From Panopea generosa (Eukaryota; Mollusca; Bivalvia; Adapedonta; Hiatellidae), in assembly GCA_029582155.1 (NCBI GenBank), contig CM055899.1, positions 80,111,556 to 80,175,555 on the forward strand: a DNA stretch of 64,000 nt, given 5' to 3'. Every line of letters begins with the position of its first letter. Within the stretch, counting starts at the first letter, position 1. The notes beneath the pieces are model-generated. The model worked only from the letters and a program-made list of their open reading frames with translations. It ran no database searches and was not told where the DNA came from. The position numbers and the translations under genes are program-made. Positions 12,640-23,249 of this stretch are shown piece after piece.

Positions 12640-14400
12640 AAATACGGCACCATTCATTTGTGGATGTTGTAAAATACATAAATAAGTATTTCCATATGAA
12701 TATGTTTACTATAAAAATTCATTACAGTTAAACATATTACTGCTATTGTAATTTGATTTTTTCTCTCATTGTTTTGCATTTTCAGGTTTAAGCTAAACAA
12801 CTTTTGTCTTTTTTATGTAAAACAGTGTTTTTTAGATGAATATGCTTATTTTTTATGTCTGCAGTGAACTTTGGTCAAGGATTCAAAAGCCGCTTAGAAT
12901 GTTTAAAAAAAACCATCACAATTTGAGTTTTATATATCATCCGAAGTACGTTTGCAGGTAAATCACTTCCATTTTCATTAAAATACGTATTATGAAGTCG
13001 AATACTATTGGAATGAAAACGGTTTAGATGGTTGCTTCACATATTCAATAAATGAAATATAGGGTTTGATGTTCGATATATACAAAAGTAGCTGGGTATG
13101 TGTGTACTGGTATGGTTTCGAATTTCATATTGAAGACCGCTTGATTCCCGTTTGACGGTCTGGTGTATTTCATTACTCATAGATCTGTACACGAGCAGTC
13201 ATTATATTAACGATTATCGTCACACACGTGCACACTGTGGGTAGTGGGGTTGTCGCACTGTTCCAGTAATCTAAAAAGAACATACCTATGATTATAATGA
13301 TATAAGAAAATATCATGACACTCCAACTAATAAATGATAATATTGACAACATAGTAAATGCCATATCCATTGGCCTTTCATTAATAATTTCATAATTATA
13401 TGTCATTCGTGTTCAATATAATTAACATTACAAGTACATATAATTCTATATTCATAAATTTTGAAAATAGATGTACAAATAATGTAAGTAGGTCACACCG
13501 TATTATTCCTTTAGATATGAAATAGTGATATGATTTTTGATATTAACCTAGTTTAAAATCACTTCCGATTCATCCCTCGGTGTTTTCTGTATAACTCGGC
13601 ATTCGTACGTTAAGTGTCGAACTACTTGCACGAAACTATAAATGACGTTAATCTGACCTGGTAAAATTATGCGTGCATAAATCACATGCAACTATGTCTA
13701 GTGTTACGTTGCTTTTTTACCGTAACGTTCTGTGTCTACGTGTCACAACGTTGGTTTATTTGACTGACAGCTACAGCTATGTTCACAGTGTTACTTTGTT
13801 TAAATATTTGTCTGTTGTTGTGTTGTGTAGTCTGGTGGTATGGTATAACAACTACATTTTAGTGTGCACAATTCGTCACAGCATGGTTTTGTTTAGTTAC
13901 AATTATCATGTACGTTCCACTTTTTTATCTATGAATATTTTATTTCATACATAAACATACTTGTTAAAAGCAACACATTATTAATAACACAATATTGAAG
14001 ATAAATGTGGAAAGTATACTAGTATTCTAGGATATACCACTTTAATATTAACATATATATTGATGCTATGTACATATTGTATCCGTATTATAATTAAACA
14101 TTGTCACAATGGGTTATATAAATATTAATTACCTTCATGTATACACTGAGAAACAAGTTGGTGCATGCCGACATTAAAGAAAGTGAATGAGACAATAGAA
14201 GGAATATAGGATTTAGAGGAGGAGTACTTGACATCGTAGGTCTGAAATCATTTTGTTGAAATCATTAAGTCAGTTGTAGTTTGTCACGTTCGCCGTTATG
14301 CTGTCCAAGACTATTTGTTGAGAAAGGTGTGCTTGAGCACTTGTTAATCTTTCCGGATCATTGGAAATAGTCGTTAGGTTAACTGATCGTCTGTAAGCAT
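12640..14400. other. Non-coding stretch left of the 108-bp array
   Basis: Apart from the possible membrane exon at 13.3 kb, no gene was recognised. From about 13.68 to 13.85 kb words such as gtgttacgttgc and cagctatgttcacagtgtta resemble decayed edges of the neighbouring satellite. Confidence 0.4.
13268..13359 (-). CDS. Possible transmembrane-coding exon
   Basis: Between aatgaaag and ATCATAG|gtatgt an open frame encodes MAFTMLSILSFISWSVMIF followed by SYIIIII, about 28 uninterrupted hydrophobic residues on the same strand as the EGF-kringle gene and downstream of it. The donor is good; the acceptor is poor (no pyrimidine tract). A receptor-like gene would need such an exon, but AT-rich DNA readily encodes hydrophobic stretches by chance. 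Nothing else links it to the gene. Confidence 0.15.
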
Positions 14401-14431
14401 TCCAAGGCATCAGAATGACAAACCAACAAAT

Positions 14432-17400
14432 ATTAGCAGTAACGTTGTCGTGTTTACATGTCCATCGCACAGCAGATGTCCTTAGTTTGGCGTGGTTGTG
14501 TTGTGTACGTAAACGTAACACTGTGGGTCAGCTCAGATTAGCAGTAACAATGTCGTGTTTACATTCCCGTCGCACAGCAGATGTCCTTAGTTTGACAGTG
14601 ACGTTGTGTTGTGTACATAAACGTAACACTGTGGGTCAGCTCAGATTAGCAGTAACGATGTCGTGTTTACATGGCCGTAGTACTGTGGATTTGCTTAGTT
14701 TGACGGTGATGTTGTGTTGTGTACATAAACGTTACACTGTGGTTCAGCTCAGATTAGCAGAAACGATGTCGTGTTTACATTCCCGTCGCGCTGTGGATGT
14801 GCTTAGTTTGACAGTGACGTTGTGTTGTGTACATAAACGTTACACTGTTGTTCAGCTCAGATTAACAGTAACGATGTCGTATTTACATGGCCGTAGTACT
14901 GTGGATTTGCTTAGTTTGACGGTGACGTTGTGTTGCTAACATAAAAATTACACAGTGGTTCAGCTCAGATTAGCGTTAAAGATGTCGTGTTTACATTCCC
15001 ATGGCAATGTGGATGTGCTAAGTTTGGCGGTTACGTTGTGTTGTGTGCATAAATGTTACATTGCGGTTCAGCCCAGATTAGCAGTAGCGTTGACGTGTTT
15101 ACATCCCCGTCGCACTGTGAATGTGCTTAGTTTGACAGTAACGTTGTGTTGTGTACATAAATGTTACACTATGGTTCAGCTCAGATTAGCAGTAACGTTG
15201 TCATGTTTACATGCCCGTCGCACTGTAGATGTGCTAAGTTTGACAGTAACGTTATGTTGTATACCTAAACGTTACACTATGGTTCAACTCAGATTAGCAG
15301 TAACGATGTCGTGTTTACATGGCCGTCACACTGTGGATGTGCTTAGTTTGATGGTGACGTTGTGTTGTGTACATAAACGTTACACTGTAGTTCAGTTCAG
15401 ATTAGCAGTAACGTTGTCGTGTTTACATGGCCGTCGCACTGTGGATGTGCTTAGTTTGACGGTAACGTTGTGTTGTGTACCTAAACGTTACAATGTGGTT
15501 CAGCTCAGATTAGCAGTAACGTTGTCGTGTTTACATGCCCGTCGCACTGTGGATGTGCTTAGTTTGACGGTAACGTTGTGTTGTGTACCTAAACGTTACA
15601 ATGTGGTTCATCTCAGATTAGCAGTAACGTTGTCGTGTTTACATGCCCGTCGCACTGTGGATGTGCTTAGTTTGACGGTGACGTTATGTTGTATACATAA
15701 ACGTTACACTGTGGTTCAGCTCAGATTAGCAGAATCGATGTCGTATTTACATGGTCGTAGTACTGTGAATTTGCTTAGTTTGACGGTGACGTTGTGTTGC
15801 TAACATAAACGTTACACTGTGGATCAGCTCAGATTAGCAGTAACGATGTCGTGTTTACATGGCCGTCGCACTTTGGATTTGCTTAGTTTGACGGTGACGT
15901 TGTGTTGTTTACCTAAACGTTACACTGTGGTTCAGCTTAGATTAGCAGAACGATGTCGTGTGTACATGCCCGTCGCCATGCGGCTATGCTTAGTTTGACG
16001 GTTGTGTTGTAATGTGTACATAAACGTTACGCTGTGGTTCAGCTCAGATTAACAGTAACGATGTCGTGTTTACATCGCCGTAGAACTGTGGATTTGCTTA
16101 ATTTGACGGTTACGTTGTGTTGTTAACATAAACGTTACACTGTGGTTCAGTTCAGATTAGCAGAAACAATGTCGTAGTTACATGCCCGTCGCACTGTGGA
16201 TGTGCTTAATTTGACAGTTACGTTGTGTGGTGTACATAAATGTTACATTGTGGTTCAGCTCAGATAAGCAGAAACGATGTCGTGTTTACATGCCCGTCTC
16301 GCTGTGAATGTGCTTAATTTGACGATTAAGTTGTGGTGTGTACATAAACGTTACACTGTGGTTCAGCTCAGATTAGCAGTAAAGTTGTCGTGTTTACATG
16401 GCCGTCGCACTGTGGATGTGCTTAGTTTGACGGTGACGTTGTGTTGTGTACTTAAACGTTACACTGTGGTTCAGCTTAGATTAGCAGAACGATGTCGTTT
16501 GTACATGCCCGTCGCCATGCGTCTATGCTTAGTTTGACGGTTGTGTTGTAATGTGTACATAAACGTTACGCTGTGGTTCAGCTCAGATTAGCAGTAACGA
16601 TGTCGTGTTTACATCGCCGTAGAACTGTGGATTTGCTTAATTTGACGGTTACGTTGTGTTGTTAACATAAACGTTACACTGTGGTTCAGCTCAGATTAGC
16701 AGAAACAATGTCGTAGTTACATGCCCGTCGCACTGTGGATGTGCTTAATTTGACAGTTACGTTGTGTTGTGTACATAAATGTTACATTGTCGTTCAGCTC
16801 AGATAAGCAGAAACGATGTTGTGTTTACATGCCCGTCTCGCTGTGAATGTGCTTAATTTGACGATTAAGTTGTGGTGTGTACATAAACGTTACACTGTGG
16901 TTCAGCTCAGATTAGCAGTAACGTTGTCGTGTTTACATGGCCGTCGCACTGTGGATGTGCTTAGTTTGACGGTGACGTTGTGTTGTGTACATAAACGTTA
17001 CACTGTGGTTCAGCTCAGATTAGCAGTAACGTTGTCGTGTTTACATGGCCGTCGCACTGTGGATGTGCTAAGTTTGACGGTAACGTTGTGTTGTGTACCT
17101 AAACGTTACAATGTGGTTCAGCTCAGATTAGCAGTAACGTTGTCGTGTTTACATGCCCGTCGCACTGTGGATGTGCTTAGTTTGACGGTGACGTTATGTT
17201 GTATACATAAACGTTACACTGTGGTTCAGTTCAGATTAGCAGTAACGATGTGATATTTACATGGCCGTAGTACTGTGAATTTGCTTAGTTTGACGGTGAC
17301 GTTGTGTTGCTAACATAAACGTTACACTGTGGTTCAGCTCAGATTAGCAGTAACGATGTCGTGTTTACATGCCCGTCGCACTTTAGATTTGCTAAGTTTG

Positions 17401-17620
17401 ACGGTTACGTTGTGTTGTGTACATAAACGTTACATTGTGGTTCAGCTCAGATTAGCAGTGACGTTGTCGGGTTTACAAGCCCGTCATACTGTTGATGTAC
17501 TTAGTTTGACAGTGACGTTGTTTTGTGTACATTAACGTTACACTGTGGTTCAGCTCAGGTTAGCGGTAACGATGTCGTGTGTACATGATCGCCGCACTGT
17601 GGATGCAATTAGTTTGACAT
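14432..17620 (+). repeat. 108-bp satellite with higher-order structure and open frame
   Basis: About 29-30 copies of a 108-bp unit (anchors attagc at 14,645 and 14,753). Because 108 is a multiple of three, one frame stays open for up to about 280 codons and encodes a 36-residue repeat (TLCCVHKRYTVVQLRLAVT, then SCLHGRRTVDVLSLTV). Stops break the frame in several monomers, monomers diverge at all codon positions, and there is no start context or splice signal, so a satellite is likelier than a protein. A block of five monomers is duplicated: cgatgtcg...cgtcgcc variants recur at 15,951 and 16,490, period 539 bp. Confidence 0.92.
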
Positions 17621-18200
17621 ATACTTTGAAGCATGTACTTACCTGTTATTTATTTGTTTTACTTTTAGAGCTATGGTGCGACATTGACTGACCCGTCACA
17701 CTATTTTTTATTATATTCGACAGCTACGTTGTGCTGTTGTCTTCATACACGTAACACTTTGGTTGCCTATTAAATGACGTTGCGGTGTGCGCCTTTCCGT
17801 TACAGGGTTGTTTGGCTGTTTTGGCAGGTATTATATTGTGTGTACTGACCCTTCACATTGAGGTTTTGTTGAATTCAACAGCTGCTACCTTGTCGAGTGT
17901 ACTTACCAAAGGTATGGGCAGATTTATGTACGTACCTGCTATAAAGTAAGAAGTCACATACTCTGTTAGAGGTTCGTCTGTACCTTCTGTTGGTGCCACT
18001 GTAAATTACAATATTTATTAATTAATCAATTAATTAAGATATCTTTATATTTAAGATGATGAATTTAAATTCAAAGTAAAGAGCCTGGTTTTGTTTAAAT
18101 ACATCCTTTTCAATCTTTTAAAAAGTTACTGTAACGTATGAATGACACTTTGCACGAATATGCCGAATGAAGATAAACAATGAAATACATGAAACACGCA
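17621..18200. other. Degenerate satellite edge and non-coding DNA
   Basis: To about 17.9 kb words such as acgttgtgctgttgtcttca and cacgtaacactttggttgcc recall the 108-bp monomer, suggesting older array edge. Beyond that nothing was recognised. Confidence 0.4.
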
Positions 18201-18340
18201 AATGTGTTGTCCGTAAGGATTCAACTTGCACACATTACTATTTGCAAACATGATCGAGGGTTGTAACGCCTTCTCTGTACAGCTATTCGTAAAGTCGATT
18301 TAATTATGTATTGATATTTTATAGTAATACCACTGTTTAC

Positions 18341-18402
18341 GTTACGGATATGCACGGAATATTCATGAGTGCCAGATAAATCCAAACGCCCAAGAACGCA
18401 TT
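18341..18402 (-). CDS. Possible short, diverged kringle N-half exon
   Basis: A 62-bp open segment lies between cttacaag (phase 1) and a gtaaac donor (phase 0), the same phase pair and the same donor hexamer type used by kringle exons here. It translates to ECVLGRLDLSGTHEYSVHIR. ECVLG copies the ECILG start of the 58.5-kb kringle N-half, and SGT may correspond to YRG, but the second Cys and the Trp are absent. No following C-half was seen. It may be a decayed exon or a chance match. Confidence 0.3.
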
Positions 18403-18564
18403 CTTGTAAGTTAAAAATAACCGTATAAGAATATGCAGCAAGTGTTATTCGTGGTCCAAAGTACTTGTTTAACAACATAATCGTTAATCAAACAATTATA
18501 GAATTTGACTATTTCTCTATATGAGAAACATCAAATATAAACAGTTAAGCGGGGCGCTAATTTA

Positions 18565-18730
18565 ACGCTATATAGTGTTGGCCGCTCACGCCAGAGGTAG
18601 CGGATCTTCCGCTCAATCCGATGTCTCTCATAAAACAGTACTCAGTACTGGTTCTACCTAGGAAACGAGCTCGAGAGCGGCTCAAGTAAGCTTTGAGCTT
18701 TCATCGCAATTGAGCTTAAATAAATAAGTA
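18565..18730 (+). mobile_element. SINE fragment
   Basis: gccgctcacgccagaggtag and a cagtactcagtactggttct / gagcggctcaagtaagcttt tail resemble tRNA-derived SINE parts. Boundaries uncertain. Confidence 0.45.
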
Positions 18731-18839
18731 TAAACTAAACAGTTGTACTATACAATTACCAAATACAACAATCCAACAGAAACATATCATAACAATTACT
18801 CATACGAAACAGTGTAGAACAATTGTAATATTACGTTTT

Positions 18840-19022
18840 CCAATGTGTTACTGTCAATTCCAGTCTGTTTAACGATTCAACTCTCTCGATTGGGTCCGTT
18901 CAATAGCAATTGTTTCTATCAAGCTGATTTGTCAGTTGCTTCAGGGAAATTGTGAATTTATTTTTTCCATTGGTGGTTAATAGACCTGATTCGGGAGATA
19001 TCAGGTTCTGGGATAAACTATG
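18840..19022 (+). mobile_element. MITE-like repeat, copy 2 of 3
   Basis: Shares gggtccgttcaatagcaatt, ttggtggttaatagacctga, ttcgggagatatcaggttct and a gggataaacta end with copies 1 and 3. It is internally shortened. Its right end lies about 60 bp from the kringle exon at 19.1 kb. Confidence 0.65.
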
Positions 19023-19082
19023 TCAATTCTGATAAACTAAATGTTAATTAGAAACCTTGAACAAACTAAATCAAAAGTTTAC

Positions 19083-19212
19083 CCGTCTGTTCCGAGCATT
19101 TTGGAATATCACAAAATTTTAGTTGATGGTTGACGACGCACCAGAAACCATTTCCGTTCAATGGATTACGGCAGAAATTATGATTGTAGCCAAACACCCA
19201 ATCCAAACCATC
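19083..19212 (-). CDS. Kringle domain, C-terminal half exon
   Basis: The 130-bp exon (tgtttcag acceptor, phase 0; G|gtaaac donor, phase 1) encodes VFGYNHNFCRNPLNGNGFWC, then KFCDIPKCSEQT. HNFCRNP, FWC and FCDIP.C define the second half of a kringle. This is the most downstream secure exon. The reading frame continues open upstream of the acceptor to about 19,446 (with an LCHFELPCSRELCE stretch); that part would be intron if the acceptor is used. Downstream exons carrying the C-terminus were not recognised. Confidence 0.88.
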
Positions 19213-19449
19213 CTGAAACAATAAGTTCCAATATAAAATATAAAATTCTGCTATAACGGATACACATTTATCATTTTCGTATATTATCACTACTGAAATG
19301 AAATCGTAATGAAATGCCTCGCATAGTTCCCGCGAACATGGCAACTCAAAATGACAGAGCAAGTCTTTATGAAGCCTCATGAACTCGGTAACAACATCTA
19401 GAGTCATGTAGATAAACGCAAAATTGAATACAAGAGTTACTAACATGTC

Positions 19450-19925
19450 ATGTTACAATATTTATTGTTAACAGTGAGTTACATTTAACTGGAAAAAAAG
19501 ATATAATTTGTCAGACAAAATAACAACATTAATTTTGTTTGTAAAATAAAATCAGACGTTTTTTTCATAACGCAATAAAGATACATGAAGATACACATAT
19601 ATGGTAAGTGTTTGCATACATATTGAGTTTTAATTTCAATTCCGTTTCAAATTTTAAAAAAAAAGTTAACTGCACACAAACTAAAGAAATTTGTCATAAA
19701 ATACCATGGTGACATCAACATTCTGGAATACTGCAGTTGGTAAGGATAGTCGTCAGACTGTATTTATATGGACAATAACTTTAAAACTCAAAAAAATCCA
19801 TATCTATTACAGTTGGTTATATAAGTAGATACTACTAATATTGTTTCATGATTTTTAAAGAATTGTTACCTTTAATATATATTATCTCAAAATACCATGA
19901 ATCGAAAATTTTGCTTAATGTGGCG
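19450..19925. other. Intron sequence, nothing recognised
   Basis: AT-rich with no repeat or exon landmark. Confidence 0.4.
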
Positions 19926-19930
19926 TTGAG

Positions 19931-20154
19931 CTAGTCTGTAGAACGAACCCATCTCTCCAGACTGGGTCCGTTCAATAGCAATTGTTACGAGCACGTTGAT
20001 TGGTCAGTTTCTTCAGAGAAAGTTTGAATGACGGCATAATTTAGAAAGCGTTCATTTACTGTGAATTATTGGACAGGCATATAATTCCCTTCTTTTTCCA
20101 TTGGTGGTTAAAAGACCTGATTCGGGAGATATCAGGTTCTGGGATAGACTAGGC
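19931..20154 (+). mobile_element. MITE-like repeat, copy 3 of 3 (best preserved)
   Basis: Begins ctagtctgtag and ends gggatagactag, giving short inverted CTAGTCT ends about 224 bp apart. The interior matches copies 1 and 2. No coding capacity. Confidence 0.7.
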
Positions 20155-20339
20155 GTTAAGCTAACAGTGCTATGAACAACTGGGCACAGATCGTCGTTTG
20201 TTCAAAACGCATCAATAGAGACAAATTTAGTAGTTTTATATAATTTATACAATTATCAAATTATAAAGTAAAGTATGTGTGCAAATAATATTAAGAACTT
20301 TCTCTTCAACGTGAAAAAAATACCGGCCTGACATTAAAA

Positions 20340-20480
20340 CAAATTAAGTATTCCATTGCTATTTGCAGATTTTGCTGTTATCGTCTCAGAAACAGCAATC
20401 GGACTTAAAACGCCATTAAATGATCTAGATGCATATTGTCCAAGATGGAAACTAAAAGTAATTGTAAATATTGGGAGGTT
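20340..20480 (+). pseudogene. LINE reverse-transcriptase fragment
   Basis: Encodes PLLFADFAVIVSETAIGLK and DAYCPRWKLKV, matching the catalytic-loop region of non-LTR reverse transcriptases (usual LLYADD..L.SET..GL, then YC..W.L.VN). The second catalytic Asp is Phe. Only this piece survives, inserted in an intron of the EGF-kringle gene. Confidence 0.7.
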
Positions 20481-20927
20481 CATTTCAAAATGCTACAAAC
20501 TACAATTGATAGATAAAGTTGGCACAGCTCGTTACTCAACTATTTTTCTCAGACACGGATATGCTATGAGGAATTAATTGATGCACCATCATATAATTGT
20601 CATGAAATGTTGATGTACTAACATGTCTGATTTTGTAGAACTATGTTTAATAAAAATAACTGATTACCCGGGTTTAGTTAATATTGCCCCAAAATTTCTA
20701 CACATTTACAGATGTAACCAAGTCCACTCATGCAAAACCATTGATATTATTCCACTGGTCAAGTCTAATGCACATATCGGCAAATTTAACATTTTTTTAC
20801 GATAAACAGCGTTATTTTGCGCCCGATATGATCCAGTCAAATTTTACTACTGATTTTACTTTGCACATCGTGAATATTGTGTTCTCTGGATGATTCTTCA
20901 AAAATAATTTAAGCATGGTATTTTAAT

Positions 20928-21022
20928 AGATCCAGACGCCCATGATGCACATGTTTCACCGTCAGCGGTAGTATGCCATGTTCCGCGGTACGAAAAAACA
21001 CCATCAAGCAAACAGTAAGTTT
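20928..21022 (-). CDS. Kringle domain, N-terminal half exon without an evident donor
   Basis: After a good acceptor (attctaacag, phase 1) the frame reads ETYCLLDGVFSYRGTWHTTA, then GETCASWASGS. SYRG and C.SW are kringle N-half hallmarks, and the GAA junction codon matches the preceding EGF exon at 23.3 kb. Past the Trp the frame runs to a TGA with no GT donor at the expected phase-0 position; only a weak GC dinucleotide (in CCATGC) is available. Either a non-canonical donor is used or the exon has lost its 3' splice border and is skipped. The end given is where similarity stops, not a splice site. Its C-half partner is at 19.1 kb. Confidence 0.65.
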
Positions 21023-21486
21023 CTGTTAGAATATAGAAAATTTTAGAAGAATTGAAATTGATCAGTTTGAATTAACATTGAACATTAGGTATTCCTAACT
21101 TTCAAACTTTTAACAAGAAGAATGAAGACAACTTCAAAAATATTATTGATTTAAATAACAATAATTTAGAATTTATTTACATGTCCATGTAATAATACAC
21201 ATTTGGAGGTTAATGAAGGCACATGAACCAATGGTGTGATTAAAATACACATCATTTTGGAATACGCTTTGGATCTGCATATACAAGATCTGAAAAGATA
21301 AAAAAAATCGGAAATTCCCTTGTTTGCGAATAAAATTATCTCCCTTTATGAAATAAAATACATATGGATTCACTGTATCTTCATGATCCAACGGTTTTCC
21401 AAATATGTCCTTTATTTAGCATGTGAGTACTCATGAATCCTTTACTGGATCCTAATCATATAAAGCTATCGATTCATGTATGTAAA

Positions 21487-21652
21487 TTGTTCGTCCAGTC
21501 CAGATGTGTTACATGTAAAACTATAGTATATAAGTTATGGTTGACACCAAATTCATTGGTTTCGCAAAGGCCTCGGTATTGTCTATGGTTTGCATTGTAG
21601 CTAGGCGTGCTCGCCGTAATCGGTTCTGTACATTTATGTCTGGTTATTCACA
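21487..21652 (-). repeat. Interspersed repeat, inverted partner of 60.81-60.96 kb
   Basis: The reverse complement reads gaataaccagacataaatgt, then attacggcgag, ctacaatgcaaaccatagac, aacttatatacta and acacatctggactggacg. The same order occurs on the plus strand at 60,807-60,963. Non-coding; family unknown. Confidence 0.75.
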
Positions 21653-21877
21653 CATAGATATCTCCATATCATACATGAATGAGCATCTGAAAAAGATCCC
21701 AAAAAATCGGAAATTCCGTTGTTTGTGAACTTAATTTATCACTTAATATATTTTTTATATATCGGTAACATTATAAGAAGTTTGTTATAACTGCATTTAT
21801 TGGTGTAAATAATGAGTATTGTATTCTCAACAGTTATACCAGATCCAAACAGAGAATAACACATATATAATAATCCA

Positions 21878-21968
21878 CCCGTTGCATGTTCATCTAGACA
21901 CCAATGTGCATTAACGATATTATCACAGCACTTAAAAATAAACATGTCATATATTTTCTCTTTTTCTT
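21878..21968 (-). other. Low-confidence exon-like segment with kringle-like Cys-Trp-Cys
   Basis: Between atttttaag and TCTG|gtataa the frame reads CCDNIVNAHWCLDEHATGG, then YMCYSLFGS. The HWC and the Cys spacing vaguely recall a kringle C-half with matching 0-1 phases, but the CRNP and final C..P.C are missing. It could be a very old decayed exon copy or chance. Confidence 0.15.
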
Positions 21969-22189
21969 TGTCTTGTTTTGTACATTTTATCATTTTCGAA
22001 AGTTTGTTTATCTCTTCATTTCTTTCGGTTGTTAATTTTTGTCATGAATCATGCTGTCATCTTCAATAATGTTATTTCTACAGTGAAGGAGAGAGCAATA
22101 CACGTAACTAAATGAATGTGACAAGAAGCTGTGGCGTAACCCGTTTGTGTGTCAATTTTAAATAAATAAAACTGGTTAAACAAGTGCAT

Positions 22190-22490
22190 CTTGACTTCAA
22201 TTTGTGTTACAGTTGTCTTCAGTCCTCCCAGAAGAACAACCATATTTGCACTATTTGCACATTCCGGCAACAAGATTGTTACAACTTGACTTTTCTGGAA
22301 AAAAATATTTCTTTCGTCACACTTCTTCTCCTATCTAACCAGAAGATCACGTATTTCGGATGCATTCAACAACTACATTTCTTCTCGTGTAAAGAAGCGT
22401 ATTTTCGTCACTCTTGTCTTTACTCAAGCAAGGAGAATAACCGTCTGTACACTTTAAGGTTACATTACAACACGTCTTTTAGAGTTCCTA
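22190..22490 (-). repeat. Highly decayed copies of the EGF exon 3' half
   Basis: About three degenerate units keep the order seen at 23.25 kb on the plus strand: cgtcac, a T/C-rich run, a ccag/ccaag..ag-aga stretch, then cattccgg or acactttaaggttacatt and acaacacgtc. They look like older members of the tandem duplication found at 22.83-23.25 kb, now separated from it by a SINE. Confidence 0.45.
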
Positions 22491-22574
22491 TTGTTGTATT
22501 GTTTTAAGCATCGTTTTAACAATTTTTCAGTTATATCGCGTTCGTATCTACACATTGCAGTATTCTAAGGTATG

Positions 22575-22752
22575 TTACTCCGACCAGCCAAATTATACTG
22601 ACACCGAGCCGACCAGACCTAGAAATGACCTCTTAATGCCGATCACCATATGAGGAAGCTTCTAGTAAATTTGTCCAAGTATTTTATATGTCTGTGATCA
22701 AATCCCTTTCACGTACGAAGCGGATGCTCTACCCCTAGACCACCGATATGTC
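22575..22752 (-). mobile_element. tRNA-derived SINE
   Basis: The minus-strand head ggtggtctaggggtagagca, catccgcttcgtacgtgaaa and a box-B-like gggatttgatcac are followed by a body ending ggtgtcagtataatttggct. The layout is typical of molluscan tRNA-derived SINEs. It separates the older and younger EGF-exon duplicates. Confidence 0.7.
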
Positions 22753-22829
22753 TGACTGGATAGGGTATTATACCATGATTCTGCGGCATGATACACCAGT
22801 GTGACCGCGTTTACAATATTTTCTCAAGT

Positions 22830-23249
22830 AGACACCGTTACGATATGACGGAAAAAGTGTTGAAAGAGATGATTAACTCTGATTATATTACAACACGTCA
22901 TGTACAATTAGACTTGTCACTGTATAAAAGAAGCCAGCCAGGAGACATCCTTCTGTAAACATTCCGTTACAGTACTACACGTCGGTAAAAACAAAATTAG
23001 TCTGTGTATAAAATAAGATTACCTTTACTTTATTTTTGTCCAGTTCAGCCAAAATAACATCCTTCTGGACACATCCCGGTTACATTTTTACACGTATGTT
23101 ACAACAAGACTTGTCTGTGTATAAAAGACGTTTACCTCCATCACATTTTTCTCCAGCCCGATCAGGAAAACTGTATTTTTGGACACATTCCGTTTACATT
23201 ATAAAAGGTCTATTACAACTAGACTTGTTTGTGTATAAAAGAAACTTAC
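22830..23249 (-). repeat. Tandem partial duplicates of EGF exon plus donor and intron start
   Basis: Units of about 113 bp (anchors gtgtata at 23,004, 23,117 and 23,231; a shortened unit near 22,920) repeat the 3' half of the EGF exon, its donor region (rc of cttacc) and the first 35-40 bases of the intron. Identity to the live exon falls with distance from it. The copies lack the first half of the EGF domain and an acceptor, so none is a complete exon. Confidence 0.8.

Noticed and set aside
14955-15803. 282-codon open frame as a protein gene
   Set aside because: It lies entirely in the 108-bp satellite; neighbouring monomers carry stops in the same frame and there is no gene context.
14432-17620. 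CRISPR-like array
   Set aside because: Units are contiguous with no unique spacers, and the context is eukaryotic.
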